From assembly GCA_034336665.1 (NCBI GenBank), contig CM067590.1:5368459-5432458 (forward strand): a DNA stretch of 64,000 nucleotides, given 5' to 3'. Source of the stretch: Luscinia megarhynchos (taxonomy: Eukaryota; Chordata; Aves; Passeriformes; Turdidae). A program made the position numbers and the translations under genes. The notes below the pieces were generated by a model, which searched no databases, was not told the origin of the DNA, and saw nothing but the letters and a program-made list of their open reading frames with translations. Numbering within the stretch: position 1 is the stretch's first letter; each line of letters begins with the position of its first letter. Shown in pieces: positions 11,601 through 24,560 of the stretch.

Positions 11601-13632
11601 GCAGTACATGAAGGAGCTGCGGGAGTACCAGCAGTCAGAGGCTTACAAAATGTGCACGGAGAAGATCCAGGAGAAAAAGATCAAAAAAGGTGGGATATGG
11701 CAGCAATGGCTGCCAGGATCCATCCAGGTGCTGCCAGAGCCTTTCAGGGACATGAGGCTGGCCCCTGGGGTGACCTCCTTCCTCCCCTGCAGAGGACGTG
11801 GGCGCAGTGGCTGTGAACACCCTCCTCAACGGGCACCCACACAAGGTAAGGCCCTGCCAGCTCCGTGGGGAGACGAGCACATCACCCTGCTGGGCTGGCT
11901 GCCGAGGGAGTGCTGGGGCTCTGAGTCCCAGGTTCCTGGAGGGCTGGGAGGCAGAGCATAGCTGTCCTCCCTCTGCACTCCTGGTGCCCTCATCAGCCCA
12001 TCAGGGTGTTGGTGTCCCCTCCGGGGGGCTCAGCCCTGCCCAACCCCTCCCTCTTGTCCCTCAGGCTGGCGAGTGCAGCGACACCTTCTCCACCTTCGAT
12101 GTGCCCATCTTCACGGAGGAGTTCTTGGACCAAAACAAGGGTAGGGGCTTTGGGGGGTCCTGGGGAAGCAGGAGAGGGAGCAGGGCCTGGCTGGAGGCAG
12201 GAGGAGCAGTGTGGGGCCGGGCGGGTCCGTGGCCTGGACGCGGCGCTGTCCCCGCAGCGCGCGAGGCCGAGCTGCGGCGCCTGCGCAAGATGAACACGGA
12301 GTTCGAGGAGCAGAACGCCATCCTGCAGAAGCACACGGAGAGCATGAGCTGCGCCAAGGAGAAGCTGGAGCAGGAGCTGGCGCAGGAGGAGCGGCAGACC
12401 CTGGCCCTGCAGCAGCAGCTGCAGTCTGTGCGGCAGGCCCTCACCGCCAGCTTCGCCTCCCTCCCCATCCCCGGTGAGTGGGGCTGCTGGGACCCCTGGC
12501 GGGGCAGAGGGGCCCTGAGGGGTCCCCCCATCCCGTGCAGGGGAGCACTGAGGGCAGTGGCATCGTGGTAAGGGCCCATCTGCTGTGGGGTGGGGTCTGG
12601 CAGCACTTGGGGAGCTTCCCAGGAGCCCAGGGATGTGACAGCCAGCAGGATTCCCTGTGCTGGGACAGGGCAGGCTGGGATCCCTCCTCTGGAGCCACAC
12701 TCACACCTGCACCCCAGACTGGCCCAAATCCTTGCATCCCTGGGCTTGTGCCACTGCAGGAGGTGGCTCCTGGTGCTGGGGTCCCTTCTGCAGTCCTCAG
12801 CTAATGGGCAGGGTTCAGTGGGGGCCTGCTGGCCCTGCTCACTGGGCTGTCACCTCACAGGCACTGGGGAGACCCCCACGCTGAGCACCCTGGACTTCTA
12901 CATGGCCAAACTGCACAGTGCCATCGAGAGCAACCCCCTGCAGCACGAGCCGCTGGTGCTGCGTGTCAAGGAGATCCTGTCCCGGATTGCCAGGTGAGCC
13001 CAGGGCTGGGCCATGCAGGAGCCCCCTGGCACTGCAGGGCTGAGCTCGAGCTGCTGGGGAGAAGCTGTGAACAGAGATGGGTGTGCAGCTGCTCCAGGGA
13101 GCCGAAGGGGAGGGAAGCCCAGTCCCTGCATTCAGGAGATGTCCCCATGTCCAGAGATGCTGATCTGTTGGAGCAAGTCCAGGGAAAGCCATGGAGATGC
13201 TCTGAGGGCTGGAGCCAGGCTGGGAGAGGTGGAGGTCTTCATCTGCAGAAGAGAAGGCTCCAGGGAGAGCTCAGAGCCCCTGGCAGGGCCTGAAGGGGCT
13301 CCAGGAGAGCTGGAGAGGGGCTGGGGACAAGGGCTGGAGGGACAGGAGCCAGGGAATGGCTGCCACTGCCAGAGGCAGGGCTGGGTGGGATTTTGGGCAG
13401 GAATTGTTCCCTGGCAGGGTGGGCAGCCCTGGCACAGGGTGCCCAGAGCAGCTGTGGCTGCCCCTGGATCCCTGGCAGTGCCCAGGCCAGGCTGGACACT
13501 GGGACAGTGGGAGGTGTCCCGGCCATGGCAGAGGGAGGAGCTGGATGAACTTTAGGACCCCTTCCAATCCAAATAATTTTGGGGTTCTGTGACTCAGCTG
13601 TGCTTTTCTCCCTCCTCAGTGAACACTTGTGA
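8649..13632 (+). CDS. HMG20B: HMG20B (BRAF35), HMG-box subunit of the LSD1-CoREST complex
   Basis: Nuclear HMG-box protein that in mammals belongs to the BRAF-HDAC/LSD1-CoREST repressor complex on neuronal genes. Coding exons: 8649-8680, 10844-10943, 11194-11397, 11569-11689, 11793-11845, 12065-12140, 12258-12473, 12861-12993, 13620-13632; phases are continuous and give 315 residues (human 317). A basic stretch [13 protein letters not shown] (about 47-59) precedes the HMG box (about 65-133, [18 protein letters not shown] onward). A coiled coil of heptad-like Leu/Glu/Gln follows at about 198-255 (exon 8), and the protein ends in SEHL as in human. The first ATG exon codes [10 protein letters not shown]. 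Introns 2 and 9 carry CR1 fragments. It runs head-to-head with MFSD12 and head-to-tail with GIPC3. Confidence 0.97.
8681..10843 (+). other. HMG20B intron after the ATG exon
   Basis: About 2.2 kb without exons of another gene. It contains a plus-oriented CR1 3' fragment at about 8885-9275. The rest (9276-10843) is GC-rich unique-looking sequence in which I see nothing assignable. Confidence 0.75.
8885..9275 (+). mobile_element. CR1 LINE 3' fragment
   Basis: Matches the avian CR1 3' region as I know it: pieces equivalent to CAGCTGGAGCAGAGGAGACT, GGGAATGGTCCCCAAGGCTG and the terminal GGATGATCTTGTGGGTCCTT ending in GATTCTGTGGTTCTA. It is 5'-truncated and without a reverse transcriptase frame, inside an HMG20B intron. 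Confidence 0.9.
13140..13590 (+). mobile_element. CR1 LINE 3' fragment
   Basis: Includes GGGCTGGAGGGACAGGAGCC, TGCCCAGAGCAGCTGTGGCT, CCTGGATCCCTGGCAG and a tail of TTCCAATCCAAATAATTTTG. It is a 5'-truncated copy in the last HMG20B intron, ending about 30 bases before the acceptor of the final coding exon at 13620. Confidence 0.9.
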
Positions 13633-14229
13633 GAGGACCAGTCCTTCCAGACCCCGGGCCTGGCTGGACCCCAGGCCTGTCCCTTGGAGCTCACTCAAGG
13701 GCCAGTCTCTGCAGGGGGGTCTGGCTGCTCCTCCTGCCCCTTGCACCTTCCTGCAGCTGGGACCCTCCAGCCCAGCCCAGCCCACCCACAGCTGCACCAG
13801 CTCCGGGGACCTTGAGCCTTGGGGGACAAGCGGTGACAGGGCTGGGAGCCCAGCTGGGGCAGCACTGACAGCACCCCCAGCTCTCCCCTGCACCCCCAGC
13901 CCTGCCTTGCCAGCCAGGGGCTCCCTGAAGCCAGGCTGGGGCAGGGGCACTGGGGAGTTTGGGTCTGGAGTGAGCACACCCCTTTAGTGTGAACCAGGGC
14001 TGTGGGGTGCTGGGGTAGCCAAGCCCCCCCTTGGTCCTGGTGCTGTCTCCTGTCCTGGCCAGCGTGGGACCCCCTTGGTCCCATCCCAGCAAGGGCATGA
14101 GAGCAGCTCCTTCCTGCTGCCTGCCTCAGCTTTTATTGAATGGGTGCCTTCAGCTCCTGCCCCTGTCACCCTGCTTTGCACCCCTCCTTCCCCTCCATGT
14201 CTGGGACCAGACAGCAAGCTCCAGAAAGC

Positions 14230-14235
14230 AATAAA
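14230..14235 (+). terminator. HMG20B: Polyadenylation signal AATAAA, proximal
   Basis: Canonical AATAAA about 600 bases after the HMG20B stop, followed by GT-rich sequence. It is the likeliest main 3' end of HMG20B. Confidence 0.7.
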
Positions 14236-14681
14236 ACTCTTTGGGCCAGAGGGGAGCTGGAACTGACCCTCTCCCATGGTGGGGACCACTGGAAGAGGGG
14301 AGCTGGGACCCACCTTGTCCTGGGGTGGGGACCCCTGTAGCAGGGAGCTGTGATCCACCCTTCCTGCTTGCAGGGACCCTGGGTGTGCTGCACTGACTTT
14401 GCCTCCTGCCCCTTTTGCCTGAACCCCCCTGCTCTTATGGGACCACTGTGCTGGCAACCAGGGTCGGGGTTGGTGTCCCCGAGACTGCCTGTCATTAATC
14501 TCAGACTGTGTAATTAGAGAGTGTCTTATTTTCTTACTTAGCACTACACGGGCTTGGCCCTGGCCCTGGGTCTGACAGGGGCTGGGGTGTTCCCACCCTT
14601 CCTTTGCTTGCCAGGCCTGTGCTCTGCATCTGCCATTTGCCATCTCCTGGTGCCGCTGGGCTGGGGATGGAGATGGGAGCA

Positions 14682-14687
14682 AATAAA
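14682..14687 (+). terminator. HMG20B: Polyadenylation signal AATAAA, distal
   Basis: Second canonical hexamer, 285 bases before the first GIPC3 ATG. If used, the long HMG20B transcript ends close to the GIPC3 promoter. Confidence 0.5.
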
Positions 14688-14699
14688 CGTGGGAGAAAA

Positions 14700-14966
14700 C
14701 CCCTCTGGTCCCCGTGTGTTTGTGCTCGCCGGGAGCTGTGGGGTGGATCCGTGGGGGGCAGCCCCTCGCTGCAGCCCCCAGCTGGGGGGTGCCGTGGCGC
14801 CGGCTCTGCTCTCCCACCTCCAGCCTGGCTGGGGCTCTTCCTACGTGGCAGCGCTCACCCGATCCCCGCGGGTGACCTGCGCCGCCGGCTCAGGTTCCCG
14901 GGCGCGGGGATCGCCTTACGGCCGGAGGGGAGCCAGCCCCATCCATAATTCAGCGGCGCCGCAGGG
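14700..14966 (+). promoter_or_regulatory. GIPC3: GIPC3 upstream CpG-rich region
   Basis: CpG-rich sequence between the distal HMG20B polyadenylation signal and the GIPC3 start. No TATA box is clear. It must contain the GIPC3 promoter if the ATG exon is the first exon, which is inference. Confidence 0.4.
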
Positions 14967-17234
<2,268 letters not shown>

Positions 17235-17465
17235 CTGAGGGGCAGGAGTTGCCCCTCACTTTTGTCCCCTCCCCACGTCCCCACTTCATCCCCACCCCAT
17301 CTGGGGCGGAGGTGCTGGTGGGGGTCCCCATCCTGCCCCCCACACCCTTCTGAACAGCACCTAGACCTGTCCCTTGGGTTGGGGGACAGAAGGCACCCAG
17401 CCCACCCATCTTCCTGAGGATCCCCCCTGCACACCCCCAAATGTGGTGGGCAGCAGCCGTGGCTC

Positions 17466-17471
17466 ATTAAA
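17466..17471 (+). terminator. GIPC3: GIPC3 polyadenylation signal ATTAAA
   Basis: Common variant hexamer 232 bases after the GIPC3 stop, followed by a TGTTGCTGAGTGT GT-rich stretch. It faces the TBXA2R signal about 100 bases away. Confidence 0.7.
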
Positions 17472-17574
17472 GGAGAGACTGGAGGAGAAAGGCTGTTGCT
17501 GAGTGTCAGCAGGGTGGGTTCCCCCACGTACCCTCCTCACCCCCAGCGGGCACCGAGAGCTGCACGAGCTGTGC

Positions 17575-17580
17575 TTTATT
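17575..17580 (-). terminator. TBXA2R: TBXA2R polyadenylation signal AATAAA
   Basis: TTTATT on the plus strand reads AATAAA on the minus strand, 152 bases past the TBXA2R stop. Its cleavage point (about 17555) lies within about 70 bases of that of GIPC3. Confidence 0.75.
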
Positions 17581-17731
17581 GGGGACAGGAGGGGGGAGCA
17601 GCCCGTGCCCCCCAACAGCCCCTTGGGTGTTGCTGTTGCGGGGGGGAGCCCCTGGATGCAGGTGATGGGAATCCACCGGGGGTGGGGCGGGGGACGGCTG
17701 TGTCCCCCTGGGCAGCGCTGCCCCAGGGCTG

Positions 17732-19200
17732 CTACTGCAGGACGGAGGCGGCGGTGAGCTTGCGGGGCAGGGAGGGGCTGAGCGAGACGATGGAGGGCCG
17801 CGGCTGCAGCCGGGGGTAGACGCGCTGCAGCACGGCCCGGCGGAACAGGATGTACACCCAGGGGTCCAGGATCTGGTTCCAGGTGACCATGCGGATGTAG
17901 ATCGAGCAGCATCTCCTGCGTGTCCCTGGGCAGCACCCGCGCGTTGCCGGGCAGCTGCTGCAGGGCCGTCTGCACGATGAAGATCTGGGGGAGAGGGGGA
18001 AAAGTGTCAGAGGAGGATCCATGAGCTGCTCCAGGGTGGGGAAGTGATGGAAGTCGAGCCCCTCCGGGGAGTCCTGACCCAGTTCAGGGCACTGGGGAGC
18101 GCCTGCTCTACCTGTCACCAGGGGACAGCTCGGGGTGTAGAGAGGTGGCAGGGGGACACCCCCAGACCTGGGACCTCACTAGGAGGGACGTGGAGGGGAC
18201 ATAATGAAAGCTGGGACCTCACTGTGAGGGGTGGGGGACACCAAGCCCCAGAAGGGACACGGAGGGAGGTGGGGGGACACACCGAGACTGAGGCCCCAAA
18301 GCGAGGAGCAGGTGACACGAACACCTCCCACGAGCAGGAACAGGGGGGACACGAAGACCCAGGAGGGACATGGAGGGGTGGTAACGGGGCACGGGGCCTC
18401 ACCAGGAGGGGCATCCAGCAGATGGTGGCGATAATCATGATGCCCACGAGCTGCACCATCATCTCCACCTCGCTGTCCCGGCGCCGCTGCACCGACTCGC
18501 GGTCGTGGTAGACGCGGCAGAGCGTGACCACGCTGACGGTGTTGAGCACGAAGGAGAGCAGCACGGAGAGGATGCCCAGCAGCGCGAAGAGCAGGCAGAA
18601 GACGACGTCGCCAGTGTCAGGCAGGAGCGTGAGGAAGCACCAGGAGCCGGGGAACTGCAGCGTGTAGCGCCCCAGCCCCAGCACCGGCAGCAGTCCCAGC
18701 AAGCAGGAGAAGCCCCACACCAGCCCCACGAGGGCCCAGGCGCGGCGCTTGGACAGGCTGGTGGAGCGGGAGAAGGGGCGGTTGATGCCCAGGAACCTCT
18801 CCCCGGCCATGGTGGCCCCCAGCAGCAGCGGGCACTGCCCGAAGAAGACCATGGAGAAGCCGAGGAAGTTGCAGAGGTGGCAGCTGGGGTCCACCTTGGC
18901 CCAGGAGAACTTGGTGAAGTGGTAGGGGATGATGACCGAGGCCGTCACCAGCAGCCCCATGAAGTCTGTGACCACCAGCCCGCAGAGGAAGATGAGGAAG
19001 GAGGAGCGGGCCTGGCTGGAGAGCTTGCGGGAGGAGCTGACCAGGACGCAGAGGGCGAAGAGGTTGGAGCAGAGGCCGATGAGGCCGAAGGCGGTGGAGA
19101 ACCAGGGCGAGGCGATGCTGTTGCGCGCGCGGGCGCGGCCATCGCTGCCGTTGAACGCCCCGAAGCACGAGTCTGCCACGCTGCTGTTGGGGGGCTCCAT
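17732..19200 (-). CDS. TBXA2R: TBXA2R, thromboxane A2 receptor (one-base insertion in last exon)
   Basis: Rhodopsin-class prostanoid receptor coupling thromboxane A2 to Gq/G13 in platelets and vessels. Exon 19200-18403 codes residues 1-266: N-glycosylation sites NSS and NGS, helices 1-6, the prostanoid ECL2 signature [14 protein letters not shown], an ERF in place of the human ERY at the end of helix 3, and [19 protein letters not shown]. The second exon, 17984-17732, is 253 bases, one too many: after codon 293 (MLL) an extra base at 17903 shifts the frame. Read past that base, the expected tail reappears exactly ([20 protein letters not shown], ending VLQ and TAG at 17734-17732), giving 349 residues against 343 in human. 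Thus helix 7 is out of frame in this sequence. A sequencing or assembly error is more likely than a real null. A possible acceptor at 19302 would place a 5' untranslated exon end just upstream. Confidence 0.93.
17985..18402 (-). repeat. TBXA2R intron with degenerate GGGACA minisatellite
   Basis: The single coding intron contains loosely repeated units around 50 bases (GGGACCTCACTAGGAGGGAC, GGAGGGACATGGAGGGG and the like) between about 18120 and 18400. No other feature seen. Confidence 0.6.
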
Positions 19201-19301
19201 GCTGCACTCCCTGCTGCTCCTGCCCGCAGCCTCAGGCACCCTCCTGGCTCTGCTGCATGGCTGCAGCCCCCCTGCTGCTGCTGCACCGACTCCTCCTTGC
19301 C
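19201..19301 (-). promoter_or_regulatory. TBXA2R: Probable TBXA2R 5' untranslated segment with a short upstream ORF
   Basis: On the minus strand a CCCCCTGCAG acceptor-like site would start an exon at 19301. Between it and the ATG lies a short upstream reading frame (MQQSQEGA, stop) that ends before the receptor start. The segment is a guess from splice-site shape; no cDNA supports it. Confidence 0.35.
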
Positions 19302-20005
19302 CTGCAGGGGGAACAGGGGGAATTCAGGGCTGTTCCCCACGGCCAAGCCCACCCATCATCCATCCTGAGCCTGCAGAGCACAGGGCTCTCCAGAGGCTGG
19401 GGAGGGGGACACCATGGTGGAATCCCAGCCCATGGAGAGGGACACGAGGGTGGGGCCCGGCCCCTGCCAAGGGCTGCAGCCCTGCAGCTGCCGGGATTAA
19501 CTGTTCCCACTGCTCACCCACGTGGGGCTGCAGCCACGAGGCTGAATCCCTGGTACAGAAAGTGCTGGGGGAACTCAGCATTGACAGCCTGGCTCCCTCC
19601 TGCCTGGGGGGACACAGCCAGAGATCCCTCACCCACCACCCTCCATCGTGGTGGGGGGCACGCTCTGAAGGATGCAGGCACAGAGTGGCTGCACCAGGGC
19701 ATGATCCTGGCACTCTGCCTATCCCTGAGCACAAACCCCCGGCTCACTGTGAAGATGCCCCATTCCTCTAGTGTGCTGGGGAAACCTGAGGTACAGGTTT
19801 GAGGCTGTGCTGCAACCCTGACACTCAAACCACAGCCAGTGTGGGTGACAGACCTGCTCTGCCCTCCTGGCATCCCTCACAGCCGGAGCTGTGGGTGTGG
19901 CACCAGGACAGTGGCTGTGACAGGGTGCTGAAGGGATGGCTGTGGTGGTGCTCAGCCCAGTCAGTGCCACTCTGCCTTGCTTGGGCCGGGAATTGTATCT
20001 GGGAA

Positions 20006-20085
20006 TCGTAGAATCATGGGATATCCTGAGTTGGAAGGGACCCACAAGGTTCATCAAGTCCAACTCCTGGTCCTACAGGGCCCTC
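20006..20085 (-). mobile_element. CR1 LINE 3' tail, short
   Basis: TAGAATCATGGGATATCCTG, then AGTTGGAAGGGACCCACAAG and TTCATCAAGTCCAACTCCTG: the reverse complement of the CR1 3' end. Only about 80 bases remain. Confidence 0.85.
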
Positions 20086-22639
20086 CATTGCAAATTAGTC
20101 CAGGCTGCCAATGGGATGATGTGGGACAGGACAGAGACATGGCAACAGTGGGGACTGGACAACCTGGGGGACACAGACCCCCACAGGGACCAGACCCCTC
20201 CTCTCCTCCTGGGACCCATTTCTCCAGGCTCTGAATGTTCTTGCCACCCCACCTGCCCAGCCCACCCTCCTGGCTGGCATGGCCCTCAGCCCAGGGGCCC
20301 CAGTGGGAAGCCCAGCCCCACCCCAACACGCCACCCCTGCAAAGCCCCCACTGCAGCGCCCCTCCCAGGGCAGGGTGGCACTGCCACCTGTCTCCTGCCC
20401 CCAGGTTAACCCTCACACCAGCCCTGATCATTGCCAGCCCTGGTCTGGCTTTGCTCCCCACGCCGTGTCCCTCACCCAGACACCCCTCAGGCCCTGGTGC
20501 ACAGGCTGGGAGCACTGCACACACCCGAGGCTCTGATTGCTCTGGGCTGGGCTGGGGCCAGGCATTGCAACATCCTCGGGGGCCTCGTCAGTGGCACGTG
20601 GGGTGATGGAGCCGGCACCCCCCGGCGCCCTGCTGTGCCCTGTCACCCGCCCTGCTGTGCCCTGTCCCCAGGAGCTGCAGCCCGGGGATGCTGGGGGTGC
20701 CTCGCCCCCATCTCTCCCCGACCCGCTGTGGGGGGCTGGCAGAGCATGGTGTGAATCACTGCGAGGGTGGGCCCAGCTTTTTCCATGAGCCAAGAGTGAA
20801 AACTTGCTGCTGTTTGTTCTCGCTGGTCCCCAAGGGACCGCGTCAGCCCCAGAGGCGTCAGCCCTGCAGACACAGGCTGAGGCCTCAGACCCTGAGAAGT
20901 CACCAGCCTTTCCTACATCCTCTGAGAGGTGCCAAAGTCACCCCTGCCCCACAATGATGCTGTGTGAGTGCCTGGTGTGCCAGTCCCACTCCTGCTGTCC
21001 CTTACCTGCCACAGTTCCAGGATGCTGTCCCCAGACACGTTCCTCCTGTCCCAGGGTGCTCCCTCTGCTCAGTGGGGTTCAAAAGCCCACGGGCAATGCT
21101 GCCCTTCTGTCCCTGTTACCTGGGTACTCACAGCCACAGGATGCTCCTGGCTGCTGGCTGGCTCACTGTGGCAGGGTATGACCCCTGTGAGGGGGATCTC
21201 CCTGCAGTGGTACCTTGGCCAGGCAAGGAAGCAGCAGCCCCAGAAGCTCCAGATCTCACCATTACATCCCCTCCCTTCAGCTCCTGCCCACGACCTGGAT
21301 GCTCGTTCACTGCTCACTGTGGCAGGACCGGGACCCCGGGGCTCAAAGACTCAGTTGGGCTCAGGGGCTGAGCAGCTTGGACCCCCCCTGTGCAGAGCTG
21401 CTGCAGCTGGGCCCAGCACTTAGAGGGAAACAAATATTTACAAGGGGCCACTTAGCAGCTGCAGGGCTGGGAGTGTGCCAGAACACACCAGTGGTGCCTC
21501 TGGGGGGTCCCCACTTGCATCCCCATCACAGGCAGCCACTGCAGGAGGATGCATGTGGGGAGAGCAGGTCCTGCAGAAGAGAAATCCTGAGCCCAGGATT
21601 GTCCCCACTGACCCCCTGTGCTTGGGTTTGGGGTTCTGGATCCAGCAAAAGGGACATGCCTTTGGAGCAAGTGTTTGGCAAGGGGTGCTGGGGTAAAATC
21701 CTGGATGAGAGGAGCTAGCTCTGAAATGCTCTGCTGTGGGGCACTGGCAGTGGGGTGTGGGAGGCTGGTGCAGGCACTAATGGGGCTCCAGTGCCTGAGC
21801 CTGCGGGTTTGGGTCCTGCTGCAGATGCCCAGGGCTGCCCTGCCCCTGCTGGGCACTGCTTCCTGCCCTGGCCACATCCGAGGGCAGTGAGGGAAAGGCA
21901 GATGGGGAGTGGGGGAGGCGGCTCCTTATCAGCTTCTGCTCCAGCTCGTTGTTTCCCCAGGCCTCCCCAGGCAGGACTGGGCATGGGGTCTGGGCAGGGC
22001 TGGCAACATCAGACCGTGGTGGGGCTAGAAGGGGAGAGGCACCAAACACCTGCAAAAGGAGCCCCCAAACCAGACAGCAGTGACTCCCCCCACACCCCAC
22101 GCTCAACCTGCGGGGCCTGCCAGTGGATGTGGTGCTTGGCCACAGGGCAGCTGTGCAGAAGATGCTGCAGGGTGTTTGAATTTATCCCTTTTGTGGCCAG
22201 TCCCTGCTTGCTCGTCCTCTCCAGGACAATGACTCCCCCTGCTTGATCCCTTCTGTCTCCACAGCCTGGTGCCCCTGGCGGTCCCATGGGTCCCTGTGTC
22301 ACCTGCCAGGGATGGATGTGCTCCCAGTGCTACCTCCCTCCAGGCTGGGGCTCTGGGCTATCAAATCAGCTTGAGGCCGTCAGCTGGGACAGGAAAGCCA
22401 TGGGGATTGAGGACTTGGCAGGGCATCAGTGTTCCTCCCGGGCCCACAGCCACCACAAGGACCTGCTCCTGAAGAAGTCGGCCTGGCCTAGAGCAGGGAC
22501 ATCTCGAGGAAACCCAGGACAGAGGACATTCGTGGGAAGCAGTGACACACAGGATGGTCCCTGCCAGGCATGATAACTGTCCTTGCCTGTCCCTGCTGTG
22601 GCCCAGGGCAGAGGTCCCCAACCTCTCGGCTGACTGGGG

Positions 22640-24560
22640 AACAACTGGCACCATCCCCATTCCCATCTGCAGGGCCGGGCAGGCAGCGGCTGGAGGATCC
22701 ACCCGGGTGCCCTGGAGTGCAGCGGCCGGAGCTCGGCAGCCCTGCGGCCCCAGGGCCCCCGGCCCCACGGCTGCCCCCGCATCTCGGGGGCTCCAAGGCT
22801 GCTGGGCCGCCCACTCCGACAGCCCGAAATAGACCCTTCCTTTCCCAGCCCTTTCCTGAGCCTTTCCAAGCCCTTCTCCGGCTCTTCCCGGAGGAGCCAG
22901 CGGGGGGAGGGAACCCGTCCCGAGCGGGGAGCCCCGAAAGGAAATCCTGGTTCCGACGGGAAGCCGAAGATAGGCCCTCGGTCCCGGGGACGGACAGACA
23001 GTGGGGAGAGCGGGGACACCGTGTGTCTGTCCCCCACCGTGGGGTCTCCGCTTCCCCTTCCCGGAACGCACCCGATGCTCGGGGCTGTGCGCGAACCCGG
23101 CGCTGAACCGGCGGCGAGTGCCCCGAGAGCCTTGGGAGCCCCCGGAGCCCCGACCGTCCCACACAGCCCCAGAGCCCCGCACAGCGCTCCGTTCATCCCA
23201 ACCCTGCAGTCTGTCCGCCCGTCCCAGGTTCTGTCCGTCCATCCCGGTCCTGTCCGTCCATCCCAGTCTCTGTCCGTCCATCCCGGTCCTGTCCGTCCAT
23301 CCAGACTTCTGGGCTCTTTGTCCTTCACAGCCCCCCTGGCCCGGTATCTCTCGCCCCGTTCCAACACCTCCCTCCCGCGCAGTCCCGAGCCCTACCTCGC
23401 TGCCGGCGGGACTCACCCGGCCTGGCCCGGCTCGGCTCGGCTCAGCCCGGCTCGGCTCAGCCCGGCTCTGCTCAGCTCGGCTCAGCCCGGCTCTGCTCGG
23501 CTCTGCTCAGCCCGGCTCGGCTCAGCCCGGCTCTGTTCAGCCCGGCTCGGCTCAGCCCGGCTCAGCTCGGCTCGGCTGGGCTCGGCTCAGCTCCGCGGCG
23601 GGGCGGGGGAAGGGCCGGGCTCGCCGCGCCCCCCGGAACCGGCCCCGTCCCTCTCCGCTCCCTCCCTGCTCAGGACGGGCCTCCAGGCGGGGGTCGCCCC
23701 CGGCCCCATCGCCCCCGGCCCGGGCAGCGCCCCGGCGACTCGGCAGCGTCCCTCCGGTGCAGCCCCCCTGTGCTGGCGCCCGAAGCCCCCCGGCCGAGGC
23801 ACCCGCGGCTGGGTCCGTGTCGGGGCTGGGCTCCCGCCCCGTTACTCACTTGTTTACTCGAGCGAGTCGCTGCCCGGGCGGGCTTAGGGCGGGGGGGTCC
23901 GGCCGTGCCGCCCCTCCAGCGGGACCCGCACCGCGCGGGGGTCCAACAGAGGGGCTGAGGGCCAGGGTCCCTGGGGGCTCCCGCAGCCCCGGCCGTCCCT
24001 GCCTTGGGGGATTCGGCTCCCGGGGCTTTTCCCGGCCCGGCAGCTCCGAGCTCGGGATGTCGCTGCGCTGTCCCGACCCGAGAGCAGCTGGGGTGGCACG
24101 TCCCCAGGCACTGCTCCTTCCCGTGACCCTTCAGGACGCGACAGCCTCCGCCGCTGCTGCTCGTGCTCCGCGGAGAGCGCAGAGCTGGGGGCGCCTGAGC
24201 CCCCGGGGGACGCGGGGACACCCTGTAAGGCAAGCGAGGGCACAGCGGCTCAGGCGGATGCCCAGGCAGGTGTTCCTGGCACTGGCTAGGCAGTGAGGGG
24301 CTGCCATCATCCCGCTGTCCCTTGGCTTGGAGCAGACTGTCGCAGCCAGAGGCCGGGCAGAGCCGGACCGCGGCTGGCCCCGTGTGCCGGGAGCAGGGGC
24401 TGCCCCACGGGACCGGGGTGTGCCCGGGGGGACCGGGGTGTGCCCGGGGCAGCTGCGCTCTCGGGTGATGGGACATCGGGCACGAACCGGCTGTGTGCCC
24501 CTGACGCTGGGGAGATGTGGGCTGGGAGCAGCACTGCGGGAAAAGCCGGATCCAGGCCCC
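22640..24560. promoter_or_regulatory. Unassigned CpG-rich domain
   Basis: Dense CpG over nearly 2 kb in the spacer between TBXA2R and CACTIN, rich in CCCGG and GCGCC-like sequence. It resembles a CpG island promoter and could hold the TBXA2R first exon (minus strand) or a non-coding RNA start. No exon or start site could be fixed. Confidence 0.5.
23421..23592. repeat. GGCTC/AGCCC pentanucleotide mosaic
   Basis: About 170 bases made almost only of GGCTC and AGCCC blocks in varying order (CGGCTCAGCCCGGCTCTGCT and similar). It lies inside the CpG-rich domain. It makes a spurious plus-strand open frame of alternating small residues. Confidence 0.9.

Larger units (their letters stand above)
13633..14700 (+). 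other. HMG20B: HMG20B 3' untranslated region
   Basis: Follows the TGA at 13630-13632. No open frame with recognisable content. Two polyadenylation signals (14230-14235 and 14682-14687) allow a short and a long form. Confidence 0.65.

Noticed and set aside
18505..19368. 287-codon frame antisense to TBXA2R
   Set aside because: Shadow of the GC-rich receptor exon on the other strand.
23001..24296. 431-codon plus-strand open frame in the TBXA2R-CACTIN spacer
   Set aside because: Low stop density comes from CpG-rich sequence and the GGCTC/AGCCC mosaic; composition is Arg/Pro/Ala/Ser-rich with no recognisable domain.
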